A stretch of DNA of 64,000 nucleotides from Allomuricauda sp. CP2A (GCF_001683915.1 NZ_LXTT01000045.1:50737-114736); one strand, 5' to 3'. Shown: positions 36,232 to 45,495, counted from the first letter of the stretch. The notes: generated by a model from the letters alone, not told the origin. A program made the numbers and translations.

Positions 36232-36726
36232 TTAGCAACACCCAGATTCTGGGGTACAACATGCGGAGGCTGCTTCTTTGACTTCAGCTTTGGGTTCCAC
36301 CCCACAGGTTTCCTTGGCCTTGCAATCTGTTTTTTGAACCGATAGTTTTAGGATCAAGGAGTTGTTGTCCAGTGCAAAGTCGCTCACAAAAAGTTGAGCC
36401 GTGTGGAAGTCTGCGTTACTATATTCAAATTTAATTTCGGCATCCTGTACCATGGGCTTGATGCGATCTACCTTGTTGAGTATGGCCAACGCTTTGTATA
36501 CGGACATATACTCTCTTTTATCCTTTTCTTTTGGACTTTCCCAAAGTTGAACAATGGTTTCTTTCCAAAAGTCGGTTCCAGCACCACAATCAACCGAATC
36601 AACGGTGATGTTTTTTACTTCGGTGATGTGGTAATTGGCTCCAACAAATTTGCTTGGAGCATATTCAAAAAGCAGATTTTTGTCTTGATGTTGTTTCAAT
36701 ACGGATAGAAATTCTGATGTTTTCAT
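36232..36726 (-). CDS. DUF6428 family protein
   Basis: A 164-residue cytosolic protein from the ATG at 36726. It is the family usually found between ArsR-type regulators and arsC in Bacteroidota. The body contains KFVGANYHITEVKNI, then VDCGAGTDFWKETIVQLWE. The end carries five Cys in two pairs or groups (ACCTPESGCC) that could bind arsenite or another soft metal. The function is unknown. Confidence 0.85.
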   Translation of the reverse strand: MKTSEFLSVLKQHQDKNLLFEYAPSKFVGANYHITEVKNITVDSVDCGAGTDFWKETIVQLWESPKEKDKREYMSVYKALAILNKVDRIKPMVQDAEIKFEYSNADFHTAQLFVSDFALDNNSLILKLSVQKTDCKAKETCGVEPKAEVKEAASACCTPESGCC

Positions 36727-36728
36727 AG

Positions 36729-37052
36729 TTAACAGCAATTACGATTAATATTGGAAAAGAACGCATGGAAGGAATGCTGTAATTCTTCCCATCGCTCTTG
36801 GTTGATACAATAACAGAGGTTTTTACCCTCAAAAGTTCCCTTTAGGAGCCCAATTTTCTTGATTTCATTCAAATGTTGCGATATGGTGGGCTGGGCCAGA
36901 CCGATCACATCCACCAGATCGTTACAGATACAGCCATCCTGCTTGCTGATGTATTCCAAAATGGCAACACGGGCAGGGTGGGCCAAAACTTTGGCAACAT
37001 GGGCCAGTTCATTGTGGACAGGTGAAAAGATATGTGTTTTGGAAGCTCCCAT
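36729..37052 (-). CDS. ArsR/SmtB family transcriptional regulator
   Basis: A 107-residue winged-helix repressor. It has KVLAHPARVAILEYISKQ, a CIC motif near residue 41 equivalent to the arsenite-sensing CxC site of ArsR, and GLAQPTISQHLNEIKKIGLL as the recognition helix. It also ends with two Cys (NRNCC). It most likely represses its own operon until arsenite, antimonite or a soft metal binds the Cys. It is 2 nt from the DUF6428 gene. An operator-like palindrome lies just upstream. Confidence 0.92.
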   Translation of the reverse strand: MGASKTHIFSPVHNELAHVAKVLAHPARVAILEYISKQDGCICNDLVDVIGLAQPTISQHLNEIKKIGLLKGTFEGKNLCYCINQERWEELQHSFHAFFSNINRNCC

Positions 37053-37069
37053 AGGTTTTACTTTGGCAA

Positions 37070-37096
37070 CAAATATAAATTTAATATTGCAATATT
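37070..37096 (-). promoter_or_regulatory. promoter/operator of the ArsR operon
   Basis: On the minus strand TATATTTG (TANNTTTG consensus; complement of 37070-37077) is a -7 box about 18 nt before the ArsR ATG. Directly upstream lies a perfect 14-bp palindrome AATATTGCAATATT (37083-37096). The overlap of a palindrome and promoter fits repression by the ArsR-type dimer. Confidence 0.6.
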
Positions 37097-37111
37097 ACGA
37101 TAAAGATAGTA

Positions 37112-37141
37112 AATAAAAAAGCCAGAGTGAGATTCTCTGGC
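37112..37141 (-). terminator. terminator after TM2 gene
   Basis: A GCCAGAG/CTCTGGC 7-bp stem at 37121-37141 is followed in the minus sense by a U-rich run (complement of 37112-37120). It lies 9 nt after the TM2 gene stop. Confidence 0.8.
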
Positions 37142-37149
37142 CAATTTTT

Positions 37150-37530
37150 TTAGAACCAAGGCTTTTTGCCAACTTGGTAGGTATTGTAAAATTCCTCATC
37201 GGATTTGGTCAAATAGATGATACCTTCAATAAGACCGATGATTCCAGGGATCCAGGCCAAAAAGGCACCAATAACAAAACAGACCAAAATATAGGCCACT
37301 ATGGAAAAGCCCAATAATATAAAGCCTTCCTTGTTATAGCCCAATATAAATTTATGTACCCCAAGAGAGCCCAATAAAATTGCAAGAATACCTGCAAGAA
37401 TTTTTTTATTGTCACCCCCTACATCTTTGAGGCCTTCTTTAAACTCGTCAGCGGTTTTTTTAGCTTCTTCTTTGAAGTCTTTTCCAGCTTCTTCAGCTTG
37501 GTCTCCTAAGTCTTTTTTTTCTTCGGACAT
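37150..37530 (-). CDS. TM2 domain-containing membrane protein
   Basis: A 126-residue protein. The N-terminal 40 residues are a charged helix (GKDFKEEAKKTADEFKEGL). The TM2 domain follows with LAGILAILLGSLGVHKFILG, then a second membrane segment (YILVCFVIGAFLAWIPGIIGLIEG) and the usual YLTKSDEEF loop. The role of TM2 proteins in bacteria is unknown. The charged head suggests a cytosolic helix that may bind a partner. Confidence 0.88.
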   Translation of the reverse strand: MSEEKKDLGDQAEEAGKDFKEEAKKTADEFKEGLKDVGGDNKKILAGILAILLGSLGVHKFILGYNKEGFILLGFSIVAYILVCFVIGAFLAWIPGIIGLIEGIIYLTKSDEEFYNTYQVGKKPWF

Positions 37531-37582
37531 GGTTTTAATGTGTTGGTTAAACGATTTCTAAATGTAACAAATAATTCAATAC

Positions 37583-37969
37583 CTATGGAAACGCTTTATC
37601 AACAGGTTCCCAAAGCTCCAATTTGTTCCCCTCGGGATCCATGATCCATCCAAATTTGCCATAATCGTATTCCTCTATTTCCCCAACAATGGTAACGCCT
37701 TCTTTCTTTAATGTCTCAAGTAGTTCCACCAAATTTTCTACCCTAAAATTCATCATGAACTGTTTTTCGCTGGGTTGAAAATAGGAGGTATCCTCCTTAA
37801 AAGGACCCCATTGCGTGGAACAGTCATTACCTTGCTTGTCCTTCCACCAAAACGTACAACCGTATTGGTCGGTATTCAATCCCAAGTGGGTATTGTACCA
37901 TTCTTTTATTTTTTGTGGGTCCTTGCTCTTAAAGAAAAACCCGCCGATTCCAGTTACTCTATTTTTCAT
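37583..37969 (-). CDS. VOC family protein
   Basis: A 128-residue single-domain glyoxalase-like protein. It has VTGIGGFFFKSKDPQKIKEWY at the N-terminus, FMMNFRVENLVELLETLKKEG in the middle, and IMDPEGNKLELWEPV with the Glu metal ligand at the end. It lies next to a DUF4199 membrane protein on the same strand. The substrate is unknown. Confidence 0.9.
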   Translation of the reverse strand: MKNRVTGIGGFFFKSKDPQKIKEWYNTHLGLNTDQYGCTFWWKDKQGNDCSTQWGPFKEDTSYFQPSEKQFMMNFRVENLVELLETLKKEGVTIVGEIEEYDYGKFGWIMDPEGNKLELWEPVDKAFP

Positions 37970-37984
37970 GATATTTGTTTATGA

Positions 37985-38491
37985 TTATTTTCTCTGCAAC
38001 ACCAAAGCGGAAAGTAGCGAAATAATGAACCCGATGGCGAAGACCGTCATGGCCATTAGGGCAAAGGAGAACAAGGGGTTTGAAAACAGTTCTTTTTGGG
38101 ATTCCATTTCAGTCAATTTTGCTTCAAACTCATCTGCTGGAAGCGAAGCTTTCATGGTCTCAACGCTTTGGTTGTAATATTCGGACATAAAATCTGGGTT
38201 GAGCACTTCGGTATAAAACACATCAAGAATACCAAAAACCAAAGCAGTGATCAAACTGATCAAAACACCAATAAGTAGCGCTTTTTTGAAACTCACCTTG
38301 CCATCATTTTCCTTGTCCCGATACTGTTTGATGCCAAAAAAGACAAAGCCCAACGCTAAAATCATGGAGACATATCCCAAAACTTCCTGGGTGGAATAGG
38401 GGAGGCCGTCCAATACAAACCAGCTTATGAGAAAGAGTACGCAAATGGTAATGGATCCATACAGCCCAAATCGGAGAACAGTTTTTTTCAT
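37985..38491 (-). CDS. DUF4199 domain-containing membrane protein
   Basis: About 168 residues from the ATG at 38491 (MKKTVLRFGLYGS). Four hydrophobic segments (ITICVLFLISWFVL, VSMILALGFVFFGI, LLIGVLISLITALVFGI and AMTVFAIGFIISLLSAL) flank a loop with MSEYYNQSVETMKA, matching the DUF4199 family. Inner-membrane location; function unknown. Confidence 0.9.
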   Translation of the reverse strand: MKKTVLRFGLYGSITICVLFLISWFVLDGLPYSTQEVLGYVSMILALGFVFFGIKQYRDKENDGKVSFKKALLIGVLISLITALVFGILDVFYTEVLNPDFMSEYYNQSVETMKASLPADEFEAKLTEMESQKELFSNPLFSFALMAMTVFAIGFIISLLSALVLQRK

Positions 38492-38590
38492 GGTCAATTG
38501 TTTAAATGGTTGACTCAAAAGTAGGAATTGGGACAATGGAAAGACTCATACTAAAGTACCAAAATCAGGGTGTACTGACCTTAAAATGAG

Positions 38591-39007
38591 CTAAATGCCC
38601 AAAATTTCAAGATCTTTTGCCCGTTGAATGGCCTGTGTGCGGCGTTTGGCATCCAACTTTACCAAAAGGTTGGAAACATGGGTTTTGATGGTACTTTCCG
38701 AAACAAAAAGTGCATTGGCAATTTCTTTGTTGGACAATCCTTTGGATATCTGTACCAACACTTCGTATTCCCGTTGGCTTATTCCAAGCTGTTCAACCTT
38801 TTTTAGATTGATTTCAGGAGTGGTTTTCTCTTTTTTTCGCAACGCTTTTTTGTTGATATGGATGCCAATGAAGAAAAAAACGACGGCGATTATGGCAATG
38901 ATGATTTCTATGGAAATATCACCGGACAGATAGGCATATTTGCTCAATTGAAAGAGGACGAGCAACGCGACAATCAAGGCCGAAAAAACAAAAATGGTCT
39001 TTTTCAC
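38591..39007 (-). CDS. membrane-anchored LuxR-type HTH regulator
   Basis: A 138-residue protein with two N-terminal membrane helices (residues about 4-22 and 33-50) and a C-terminal LuxR DNA-binding domain (GISQREYEVLVQISKGLSNKEIANALFVSESTIKTHVSNLL). No sensor domain or receiver is present. Anchored HTH proteins of this layout are frequent in Bacteroidota, and their targets are unknown. The next gene starts 10 nt upstream. Confidence 0.85.
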   Translation of the reverse strand: MKKTIFVFSALIVALLVLFQLSKYAYLSGDISIEIIIAIIAVVFFFIGIHINKKALRKKEKTTPEINLKKVEQLGISQREYEVLVQISKGLSNKEIANALFVSESTIKTHVSNLLVKLDAKRRTQAIQRAKDLEILGI

Positions 39008-39016
39008 CCACTAAAA

Positions 39017-39949
39017 TTAGCAAAATCTTGCTTTTACCTTATCCACAATGGTCTGTGCCAGTTTTTCCTTGCTCTCCACCGTCCATCCTGCCACATGGGG
39101 GGTTAGGAGCACGTTTTTGGCCTTTCGGAGATACTTAAAAGCCTTTGGTTTTTGGATGAACATATTCTCAAAGGACTTTTTTTCATATTCCAACACATCC
39201 AATCCGGCACCCAATATTTTTCCAGACTTTAAAGCGGTTACCAAATCTTTGGTGACCACACATTTTCCTCGGGCTGTGCTCAATAACCAGAACGGTTTGT
39301 GAAACGCATCAATGAACTCAGAATTGACCATTCCAACGGTAAGTTCGGTCTGGGGTACATGCAAGCTCACCACATCGGAACGTTGCTGGAATTCCATAAT
39401 GCCCACTTGTCGCGCATTTTCATCGCCAACGCCCCCCACAATATCATAACAAATGACCTCCACATCAAAACCCCGCAATTTTTTGGCAAAGGCCTTGCCC
39501 ATATTTCCGTAACCGATAATACCCACAGTTTTGCCATCGAGCTCCTCACCTCTGTTGCCTTCTCGGTCCCATTTTCCTTTCTTGACCTCGCGGTTGGCCT
39601 TGGTCAATTTGTTTAAAAGCGACAACAACATACCCAGGGTGTGCTCACCTACGGCGTTTCGGTTGCCTTCCGGGGCGGAAGCCAGAAAAATATCCTTGTC
39701 TTTGGCATATTGAGTGTCTATATTTTCCAATCCAGCCCCAACCCTACCAATGAATTTTAAATTGGTGGCCTTGTCCAAAAATTGTTGGTCAATGGTAAAC
39801 CGGCTTCGGATTACAATTCCATCGTATTGATGAATGGTTTTTTCAATCGCTTCCTTGCTGGAAGTATAGTCTTCATGGTTTTCAAAGCCCAATTGGGCAA
39901 ATTGTTCCAAAAGTAGAGGGTGGTTGGTGTCCAGGTGGAGAACTTTCAT
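39017..39949 (-). CDS. NAD-dependent 2-hydroxyacid dehydrogenase
   Basis: A 310-residue D-isomer-specific dehydrogenase. The nucleotide-binding loop is GIIGYGNMGKAFAKKL. The catalytic Arg is in LLSTARGKCV, a Glu lies in LDVLEYEK, and the His is in LTPHVAGW. The layout resembles phosphoglycerate dehydrogenase without the regulatory ACT domain. The substrate could be 3-phosphoglycerate or glyoxylate; I cannot tell. Confidence 0.92.
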   Translation of the reverse strand: MKVLHLDTNHPLLLEQFAQLGFENHEDYTSSKEAIEKTIHQYDGIVIRSRFTIDQQFLDKATNLKFIGRVGAGLENIDTQYAKDKDIFLASAPEGNRNAVGEHTLGMLLSLLNKLTKANREVKKGKWDREGNRGEELDGKTVGIIGYGNMGKAFAKKLRGFDVEVICYDIVGGVGDENARQVGIMEFQQRSDVVSLHVPQTELTVGMVNSEFIDAFHKPFWLLSTARGKCVVTKDLVTALKSGKILGAGLDVLEYEKKSFENMFIQKPKAFKYLRKAKNVLLTPHVAGWTVESKEKLAQTIVDKVKARFC

Positions 39950-39967
39950 GGGTCAAATATACAACTC

Positions 39968-40333
39968 CTAGATTTTTGGGTAGTGGGTCTGTGTTTTTTC
40001 ATGCTGTACTTCTCCAGTGTGGGCAGTAGTGAGTTTTTCGAACAGCAATACATGCACCTCTTCCCCATTTTTGGTCATGGGATTGTGCTCCACTCCTTTG
40101 GGCACCACAATGATTTCTCCTTCGTTCACCACTTCGGTTCGGTCCCGGAACTGCATGTACAAAGTGCCTTTGATCACTTGGAAGAGTTCGTCTTCATGCT
40201 CGTGGGCATGCCAAACAAATTCCCCTTGCAGTTTGGCCAAAAGCACTTGCATATCATCTACCACAGCTATTTGGTGTGGATGCCACTGTTTAGTGAACTC
40301 GGCATGTTTTTGTTTTAGGTTGATGGGTTTCAT
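39968..40333 (-). CDS. cupin domain-containing protein
   Basis: A 121-residue single cupin. The first metal motif HAHEHEDELFQVIKGTLYMQF has the His-His-Glu set, and KGVEHNPMTKNGEEVHVLLFEK carries the distal His. It is a small beta-barrel that may act as an enzyme or binding protein. It lies next to an NTF2-like gene on the same strand (15 nt apart), which suggests one transcript. Confidence 0.9.
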   Translation of the reverse strand: MKPINLKQKHAEFTKQWHPHQIAVVDDMQVLLAKLQGEFVWHAHEHEDELFQVIKGTLYMQFRDRTEVVNEGEIIVVPKGVEHNPMTKNGEEVHVLLFEKLTTAHTGEVQHEKTQTHYPKI

Positions 40334-40348
40334 ACAGGATTTTGCAAT

Positions 40349-40714
40349 TTATTGGGTAGGTATGGGCAGATTGTGCATGCGTAAAAATGATAATTTGTCC
40401 CAATAGCCCCGTTGGAATTTGATTTTTCCATCAACAATATGAAAAAATCCACATCCCCTTAGGCCCAATGGATCTTTCCATTCCAAAATGGCCCATTCCC
40501 CATCTTCAAAAATATGTTCAACGATGCATACCATGTCTGCAGTGGAAAACTCATTCTTGAACATGTTGTAGATGGCATCCTTGCCAACAACGGGGTCATT
40601 GGTCACTTGATGGTTTATGGCATCGGTATGGTAAAGTTCAGCAATTTTTTGGGCATCGCCTTGGTTGAAAATATCAACCCAATGTTCAACAACTTGTTTT
40701 GGATTTTTGTTCAC
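40349..40714 (-). CDS. SnoaL/NTF2-like protein
   Basis: A 121-residue protein with the NTF2-like pattern (HWVDIFNQGDAQKIAELYHTDAINHQV, then VGKDAIYNMFKNEF and a terminal GFFHIVDGKIKFQRGYWD). It resembles steroid-isomerase-like or limonene-epoxide-hydrolase-like small proteins. It is likely co-transcribed with the cupin gene. The substrate is unknown. Confidence 0.88.
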   Translation of the reverse strand: MNKNPKQVVEHWVDIFNQGDAQKIAELYHTDAINHQVTNDPVVGKDAIYNMFKNEFSTADMVCIVEHIFEDGEWAILEWKDPLGLRGCGFFHIVDGKIKFQRGYWDKLSFLRMHNLPIPTQ

Positions 40715-40733
40715 AGCTTTTTAGGTATGTAAT

Positions 40734-42086
40734 TTAAATCCCCAAAATCATTTTGGCTATCCAAAAATAAATCAATATCCCAAAAATATCATTGCTTGTG
40801 GTAATAAACGGACCCGTGGCAATGGCGGGGTCAATGTTTCTTTTGTGGAGGAACAAGGGGATGAAAGTACCAATCAACCCGGCAACAACAATTACGACCA
40901 CCAAGGAGAGCGATATGGCCAAAGCTGTGGCAAAAGCTCCTTTCCAGATCCAAGTGAATATCAAAAGTAAAATGGCAAGGATGAGCCCGTTTAACAGTGC
41001 CAATAGCATTTCTTTGACAAGACGGCTGCTTACACTTCCTTTTAGATCATCATTTGCAAGACCTTGAACAATTATGGCACTGGACTGTACACCTACGTTA
41101 CCAGCCATTGCAGCAATCAATGGGGTAAAGAAAAATAAGACTGCATGTTTGGCGATCATCTCTTCAAATCCACCCATTATCGCAGCGGCTCCCAATCCAC
41201 CTAACAACCCAAGTATAAGCCAGGGCAATCGGGCACGGGTCAGTATCCAAATATTGTCATTGACTTCCACACCCTGAGAGATACCGGCCGCCATTTGATA
41301 ATCCTTGTCAGCTTCCTCCCGGATCACGTCCACAATGTCATCAATGGTGATTCGGCCTACCAATCTCCCGATCTCATCTACTACGGGAATGGCCTCCAAA
41401 TCATATTTGGACATGACTTTGGCTACTTCTTCGCCTTTTTCGTTGACATTCACCGAATCCACCTTGGAAATGTATACATCCTTAATGTGTGTTTTGGAAG
41501 AGGCGGTTAGTAAATCTTTGAGCGAAAGACGTCCTTTTAGCTTGCCTTCATCGTCCACCACATAAATGGAGTGTACCCGGGTCACATTTTCGGCCTGGGC
41601 CCGCATTTCCTTGACACAGGTGGTCACGGTCCAATTTTCATTGACCTTTACCAACTCTTTGGCCATGAGTCCCCCGGCGGAATCATCGTCATAACGCAAA
41701 AGGTCCACAATGTCCTTGGCGTGTTCTCGGTCCTCTATCTCAGATATGACCTCCTGAACGAGTTCCTTTGGAAGTTCGTTGATGATATCCGCGGCATCAT
41801 CCGTATCCAGTTCGGACAGCTCATCTGCAATTTCTTTGGCGGTAAGGTTCTTCAGAACGGCTTCCCGGATATCCTCGTGCATTTCCGCAAGGATGTCCGA
41901 AGTCTTTTCACTATCCAAAAGTTTGATGAGATAGGTCGCCTCCTCCACGTTCAGCTCGTCCGCTATTTCGGCAATATCGGCATAGTGGAATTCTTGCATC
42001 ATCAACTGCAGATCGCCGTTCTTTTCATCTGCGATCAGTTGTCGGATGTCTTCTAAAAGCTCGTCTGTAAGTTTAAACGGGGTCAT
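40734..42086 (-). CDS. mgtE: magnesium transporter MgtE
   Basis: A 450-residue MgtE channel. The N domain (Asp/Glu-rich helices, [18 protein letters not shown]) is followed by a CBS pair ([23 protein letters not shown] and [24 protein letters not shown]), a plug helix and the five-helix pore ([10 protein letters not shown] and [23 protein letters not shown]). Intracellular Mg is sensed by the acidic N and CBS domains, which close the pore. It overlaps the end of rsmA by 14 nt, so the pair are translationally coupled. Confidence 0.96.
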   Translation of the reverse strand: MTPFKLTDELLEDIRQLIADEKNGDLQLMMQEFHYADIAEIADELNVEEATYLIKLLDSEKTSDILAEMHEDIREAVLKNLTAKEIADELSELDTDDAADIINELPKELVQEVISEIEDREHAKDIVDLLRYDDDSAGGLMAKELVKVNENWTVTTCVKEMRAQAENVTRVHSIYVVDDEGKLKGRLSLKDLLTASSKTHIKDVYISKVDSVNVNEKGEEVAKVMSKYDLEAIPVVDEIGRLVGRITIDDIVDVIREEADKDYQMAAGISQGVEVNDNIWILTRARLPWLILGLLGGLGAAAIMGGFEEMIAKHAVLFFFTPLIAAMAGNVGVQSSAIIVQGLANDDLKGSVSSRLVKEMLLALLNGLILAILLLIFTWIWKGAFATALAISLSLVVVIVVAGLIGTFIPLFLHKRNIDPAIATGPFITTSNDIFGILIYFWIAKMILGI

Positions 42087-42990
42087 CGGCTATCTTTTGG
42101 GTCAACGTTACAAAATCTGCCACACTGAGCTGTTCCGGGCGCTGGTCAAAGATAGTATCTTCTTTTAGATTATCGGTGAGATTAAAGGTTTTAAGACTGT
42201 TGCGAAGGGTCTTTCTCCTTTGGTTGAATGCTGTTTTCACCACTTTAAAAAAGAGGCGTTCGTCACAAGGCAGGCTGAGCTCTTTTTTTCGAGTCAACCG
42301 TAACACCCCAGAATCCACCTTTGGTGGAGGGTCAAATACCCCGGGAGGAACCGTGAACAAATATTCAGCTTGGTAATATGCTTGAACCAATACGGAGAGG
42401 ATACCGTAGGTCTTGCTTCCTGGCCCTTCACAAATACGCTGGGCCACTTCTTTTTGGAACATGCCGGAGAATTCTGGTACCTGTTTTCGCATTTCCAACA
42501 TTTTAAAAACAATCTGGCTGGAAATGTTGTAGGGAAAGTTTCCGATGACAGCAAATTGCTCATCCCCGTACAATTGTTGTAAGTCAAATTTCAGGAAATC
42601 CGCCTCGATGACATTGAGTTGATTGTTTTTCTTGAACAATTCTGGATGTTCCAAGGGAAAACTATGGTTCAGGTACACAATGGATTCCTCGTCCAAGTCC
42701 ATAGCTACCAAGTCGATGCCCCGCATCAGCAGGTATTTGGTGAGCACGCCCATGCCCGGTCCAATTTCCAAGACATTGGTGTATCCGTTCAAGGAAAGGG
42801 TGTCGGCTATTTGCTTGGCAATGGCCTCATCTTTTAGAAAGTGCTGTCCCAAGTGCTTCTTGGCTTTTACGGCACCATCTTGTTGTCCATTTTCGGTCTT
42901 TCTTACTTTGCCGTTACCCAGCTTTCTTTTGTTCTTTCTGGACACAGGGGTTTTTTTGCAAGTTACTGGGAATTTTCGATATACACCCAT
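42073..42990 (-). CDS. rsmA: 16S rRNA dimethyladenosine transferase RsmA/KsgA
   Basis: A 305-residue methyltransferase that dimethylates two adjacent adenines near the 3' end of 16S rRNA. SAM motif [14 protein letters not shown] and catalytic [11 protein letters not shown] are present. The usual family start is close to residue 44 ([11 protein letters not shown]). The only ATG in frame is at 42990, which gives a Lys/Arg-rich N-terminal extension of about 43 residues that overlaps the preceding gene by 28 nt. mgtE overlaps the other end. Confidence 0.95.
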   Translation of the reverse strand: MGVYRKFPVTCKKTPVSRKNKRKLGNGKVRKTENGQQDGAVKAKKHLGQHFLKDEAIAKQIADTLSLNGYTNVLEIGPGMGVLTKYLLMRGIDLVAMDLDEESIVYLNHSFPLEHPELFKKNNQLNVIEADFLKFDLQQLYGDEQFAVIGNFPYNISSQIVFKMLEMRKQVPEFSGMFQKEVAQRICEGPGSKTYGILSVLVQAYYQAEYLFTVPPGVFDPPPKVDSGVLRLTRKKELSLPCDERLFFKVVKTAFNQRRKTLRNSLKTFNLTDNLKEDTIFDQRPEQLSVADFVTLTQKIADDPV

Positions 42991-43271
42991 GCCACGGTCC
43001 CGGATTCCAATCGGAATTTTTCACGTTTGTACGCACTGGTTTCGTAAATATCGGCTTTTTTTAGGTCAGTTATGGACACTTCATATACCATCCCCTCCAC
43101 CTTGTCTTCCCCATTTTCGGTCTGAAGCACCAAGGGATATTGGCCATACACCGCATTTTCGAATCTCTTAAAACCAAAAAGGGAATCGGGTCTTCCCGCT
43201 AAAATATATCCAAAAATATACTCCTGTACCTGGGAATCCTGTAAAGTGCCGTAGGTAAAAAGATATTCCAA
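42963..43271 (-). CDS. gamma-glutamylcyclotransferase-like protein
   Basis: A 102-residue protein of the AIG2/GGCT-like fold. The [20 protein letters not shown] motif and [19 protein letters not shown] region are typical. Such enzymes convert gamma-glutamyl amines or amino acids to 5-oxoproline. It lies between DUF4286 (4-nt gap) and rsmA (28-nt overlap), an operon seen in other flavobacteria. Confidence 0.88.
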   Translation of the reverse strand: MEYLFTYGTLQDSQVQEYIFGYILAGRPDSLFGFKRFENAVYGQYPLVLQTENGEDKVEGMVYEVSITDLKKADIYETSAYKREKFRLESGTVAWVYIENSQ

Positions 43272-43275
43272 CAGG

Positions 43276-43593
43276 TTAGGGTATTTGTTGATGGATCACT
43301 TCGAGTTCGGTTCTAAAGGCCACAAATTTATTGGGAAACTTTTTTTGGGCTTCTTCCCGTAACCGTTCGGCATCGAACTCGTAGTAGCATTCCAAAGTTT
43401 TTCGGTCTGGCGTGGTATACTGAACGGAATAGGTGATGCCTCCCATTTCTTCCTCCACCAAAACCTTGACCATTTTGGCATGGGAAAACCTTCCGGTATT
43501 CAACATATCTGGAATGTGTTTGTCGCGCATCCAAATAAGCCATTCATCATGGACACTTTCATCGATGTTAATGGTAACGTTGTATATGAGCAT
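43276..43593 (-). CDS. DUF4286 family protein
   Basis: A 105-residue cytosolic protein with the ferredoxin-like DUF4286 pattern (NVTINIDESVHDEWLIWMRDKHIPDMLNTG and YSVQYTTPDRKTLECYYEF). The function is unknown. It is the first gene of a run that continues through the GGCT-like gene, rsmA and mgtE. Confidence 0.92.
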   Translation of the reverse strand: MLIYNVTINIDESVHDEWLIWMRDKHIPDMLNTGRFSHAKMVKVLVEEEMGGITYSVQYTTPDRKTLECYYEFDAERLREEAQKKFPNKFVAFRTELEVIHQQIP

Positions 43594-43629
43594 TGACCGT
43601 GAATTTCTTGGCCTAAATGTAGGGAAGAA

Positions 43630-45426
43630 TTAGTTAATGGCATCACCACGAAGCCTTCTAAAATTCTTCCGCGCTTGGGGGAAGTAATAGCTGTCTTGAT
43701 AGTTGTAGATGATCTTCTCGTAATGGCTTTTTGCCTTTTCGGGCTCGTTCAGGATATTTCGGTACAGTTCTCCCAAAGCAAAATGGGCATCATCGGCCAA
43801 AATTCCATCGGAATAAAATTCCACAATCTTTTTATAGTTGAACTCGGCGCTTTCATAATCCTTTTGTTCTTCCAAAAGCTGGGCCTGTTTCAACAAGGCC
43901 TCATCCTCAATTTTTTCACCCTTATGGTTCTGTAAGATGTCCTCCAAAACAGCAATGGCTTCCTTGTTCTTATTTTGATAGGCCATTAGGTCGGCGCGGG
44001 CATATTTTTTCAATGCGGTCTGGGTGGAATCTTCCAAGGAGTTGTCCGAAATCAACAGGCTCAATTGCATGGCATCATTGGCGATGAGTTGCGAGGTGGA
44101 ACCCCGGAGCACTTTCAACTGGGTAAGGGCCCAGTCAAAATCACCCTTATAAAAACTGGTCTGTGCCACCTTGAATCGGGCATTTTGACCCAAAACATCA
44201 TTTTTCAGGCTTTTTTGTACTTGGGTAAAATTGATCAGGGCCTGATTGAATTTTTGATCATATACCAAAATATCGCCCAAAGCCAATTTTACATACGCTA
44301 TTGCCATACGGTTCATAGGGAGTTCCAAACTTTCTTTGAGTATGGCTATGGCAGGTTCTGGTCTTTCTCTTTTAAACGTCAGGAAATTGGCATAGGCAAT
44401 TTGAAGTTGAAGCGTCCTGCTTTCATTTCCATATTCGGCTTCCAAATCCTGAAACTTTTTTTCAACGGCAGCAAGTATTTTTTCGGTTGGATCCATCAAC
44501 TCGATATCAATGAGATGGAGTTGGGCATTGAGCCGGGTTCTGGGTTCTTCGGCGTTGTCCACGATATATTCAAAAATGGCTGTGGCATTTTCAGTATCAT
44601 TTTCCTCCAGAGCAATCTGGCCCAAATTCTCCAATCGATCCAAGGAGTTTTCATCGGTACGCTTAAAAATGGCTTTTTCCTGACTGAAGGCACTGCTGTA
44701 TTGTTTTTGTTGAACGAAGAGCCAACTCAACAGTTCGTTCCAAAGAATATCTGGATTTTTCTGGGCATTTTGCAGCAACACTTTTCGTAGCAGCACATTG
44801 TTTTCATCCGAAGGGTCCTCAGAAATGAAATCATCAATATTGCGGAGTACATTGGAACGTGATGTTCGTCCTTGCCAAATCAGGTTCAGGTAGGATTGGT
44901 ACATTTTTTCAATATCGCCTTGTTCCCCATAAATCCGGGCCAACTGAAAATCGTAGTTCAACTCAGGCTTCAACGCCATGGCCTTGGAATAGGCTCTAAC
45001 CGCATAGTCGAGGAGGGCATATTTTTGAAACCGATAGCCCACACTATACCCGTAATTGGGGTTTTCATCAATCTTTTGGATGGCCTTGTCATAAAACTCT
45101 GTTGCGCGCCCAGCCTGATTTTGAAGGGTGTAATTATAGCCCAGCTCAATAAAAAAAGTGGGAAAGGCATAGGTGTCCTCAATTTTTTCCAATAGGAAAT
45201 TCTCAGCATCGCCATACCGCTCCAATTGTTGATAGCAGGCTACCAAACCTTCGGAATAATCGGTGCGCCGTGGGTTTTGTTCCACCAATTTTTCATAGAA
45301 GACCAAAGCTTTTTCGTAGTCTCCGTCATTGAAGTACTGCTTCGCCAAAAAGTCTTCTTGGGAATAGGAAGAAGTCAGTAGGAAAAAGCACGATATGAGA
45401 AATAAAAGGTACCGCAAATAGCTCAT
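43630..45426 (-). CDS. exported tetratricopeptide repeat protein
   Basis: A 598-residue exported protein with a signal peptide (LLFLISCFFLLTSSYSQ). The body is a chain of TPR-like helix pairs, including YFNDGDYEKALVFYEKL, FFIELGYNYTLQNQAGRATEFY, and a C-terminal block with DYESAEFNYKKIVEFYSDG and HFALGELYRNILNEPEKAKSHYE that resembles outer-membrane-associated TPR lipoproteins such as BamD/YbgF. It is probably periplasmic and involved in envelope assembly; that is inference. Confidence 0.88.
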   Translation of the reverse strand: MSYLRYLLFLISCFFLLTSSYSQEDFLAKQYFNDGDYEKALVFYEKLVEQNPRRTDYSEGLVACYQQLERYGDAENFLLEKIEDTYAFPTFFIELGYNYTLQNQAGRATEFYDKAIQKIDENPNYGYSVGYRFQKYALLDYAVRAYSKAMALKPELNYDFQLARIYGEQGDIEKMYQSYLNLIWQGRTSRSNVLRNIDDFISEDPSDENNVLLRKVLLQNAQKNPDILWNELLSWLFVQQKQYSSAFSQEKAIFKRTDENSLDRLENLGQIALEENDTENATAIFEYIVDNAEEPRTRLNAQLHLIDIELMDPTEKILAAVEKKFQDLEAEYGNESRTLQLQIAYANFLTFKRERPEPAIAILKESLELPMNRMAIAYVKLALGDILVYDQKFNQALINFTQVQKSLKNDVLGQNARFKVAQTSFYKGDFDWALTQLKVLRGSTSQLIANDAMQLSLLISDNSLEDSTQTALKKYARADLMAYQNKNKEAIAVLEDILQNHKGEKIEDEALLKQAQLLEEQKDYESAEFNYKKIVEFYSDGILADDAHFALGELYRNILNEPEKAKSHYEKIIYNYQDSYYFPQARKNFRRLRGDAIN

Positions 45427-45495
45427 TTTATTTCAAATATAACGTAGAAAAGCTGGGGATTCTGTTAAGCGAATCCAAATAAATCGATGAAATCC

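Noticed and set aside
44065..44790. A 241-codon plus-strand frame
   Set aside because: Antisense to the TPR protein gene; composition reflects the reverse of its codons.
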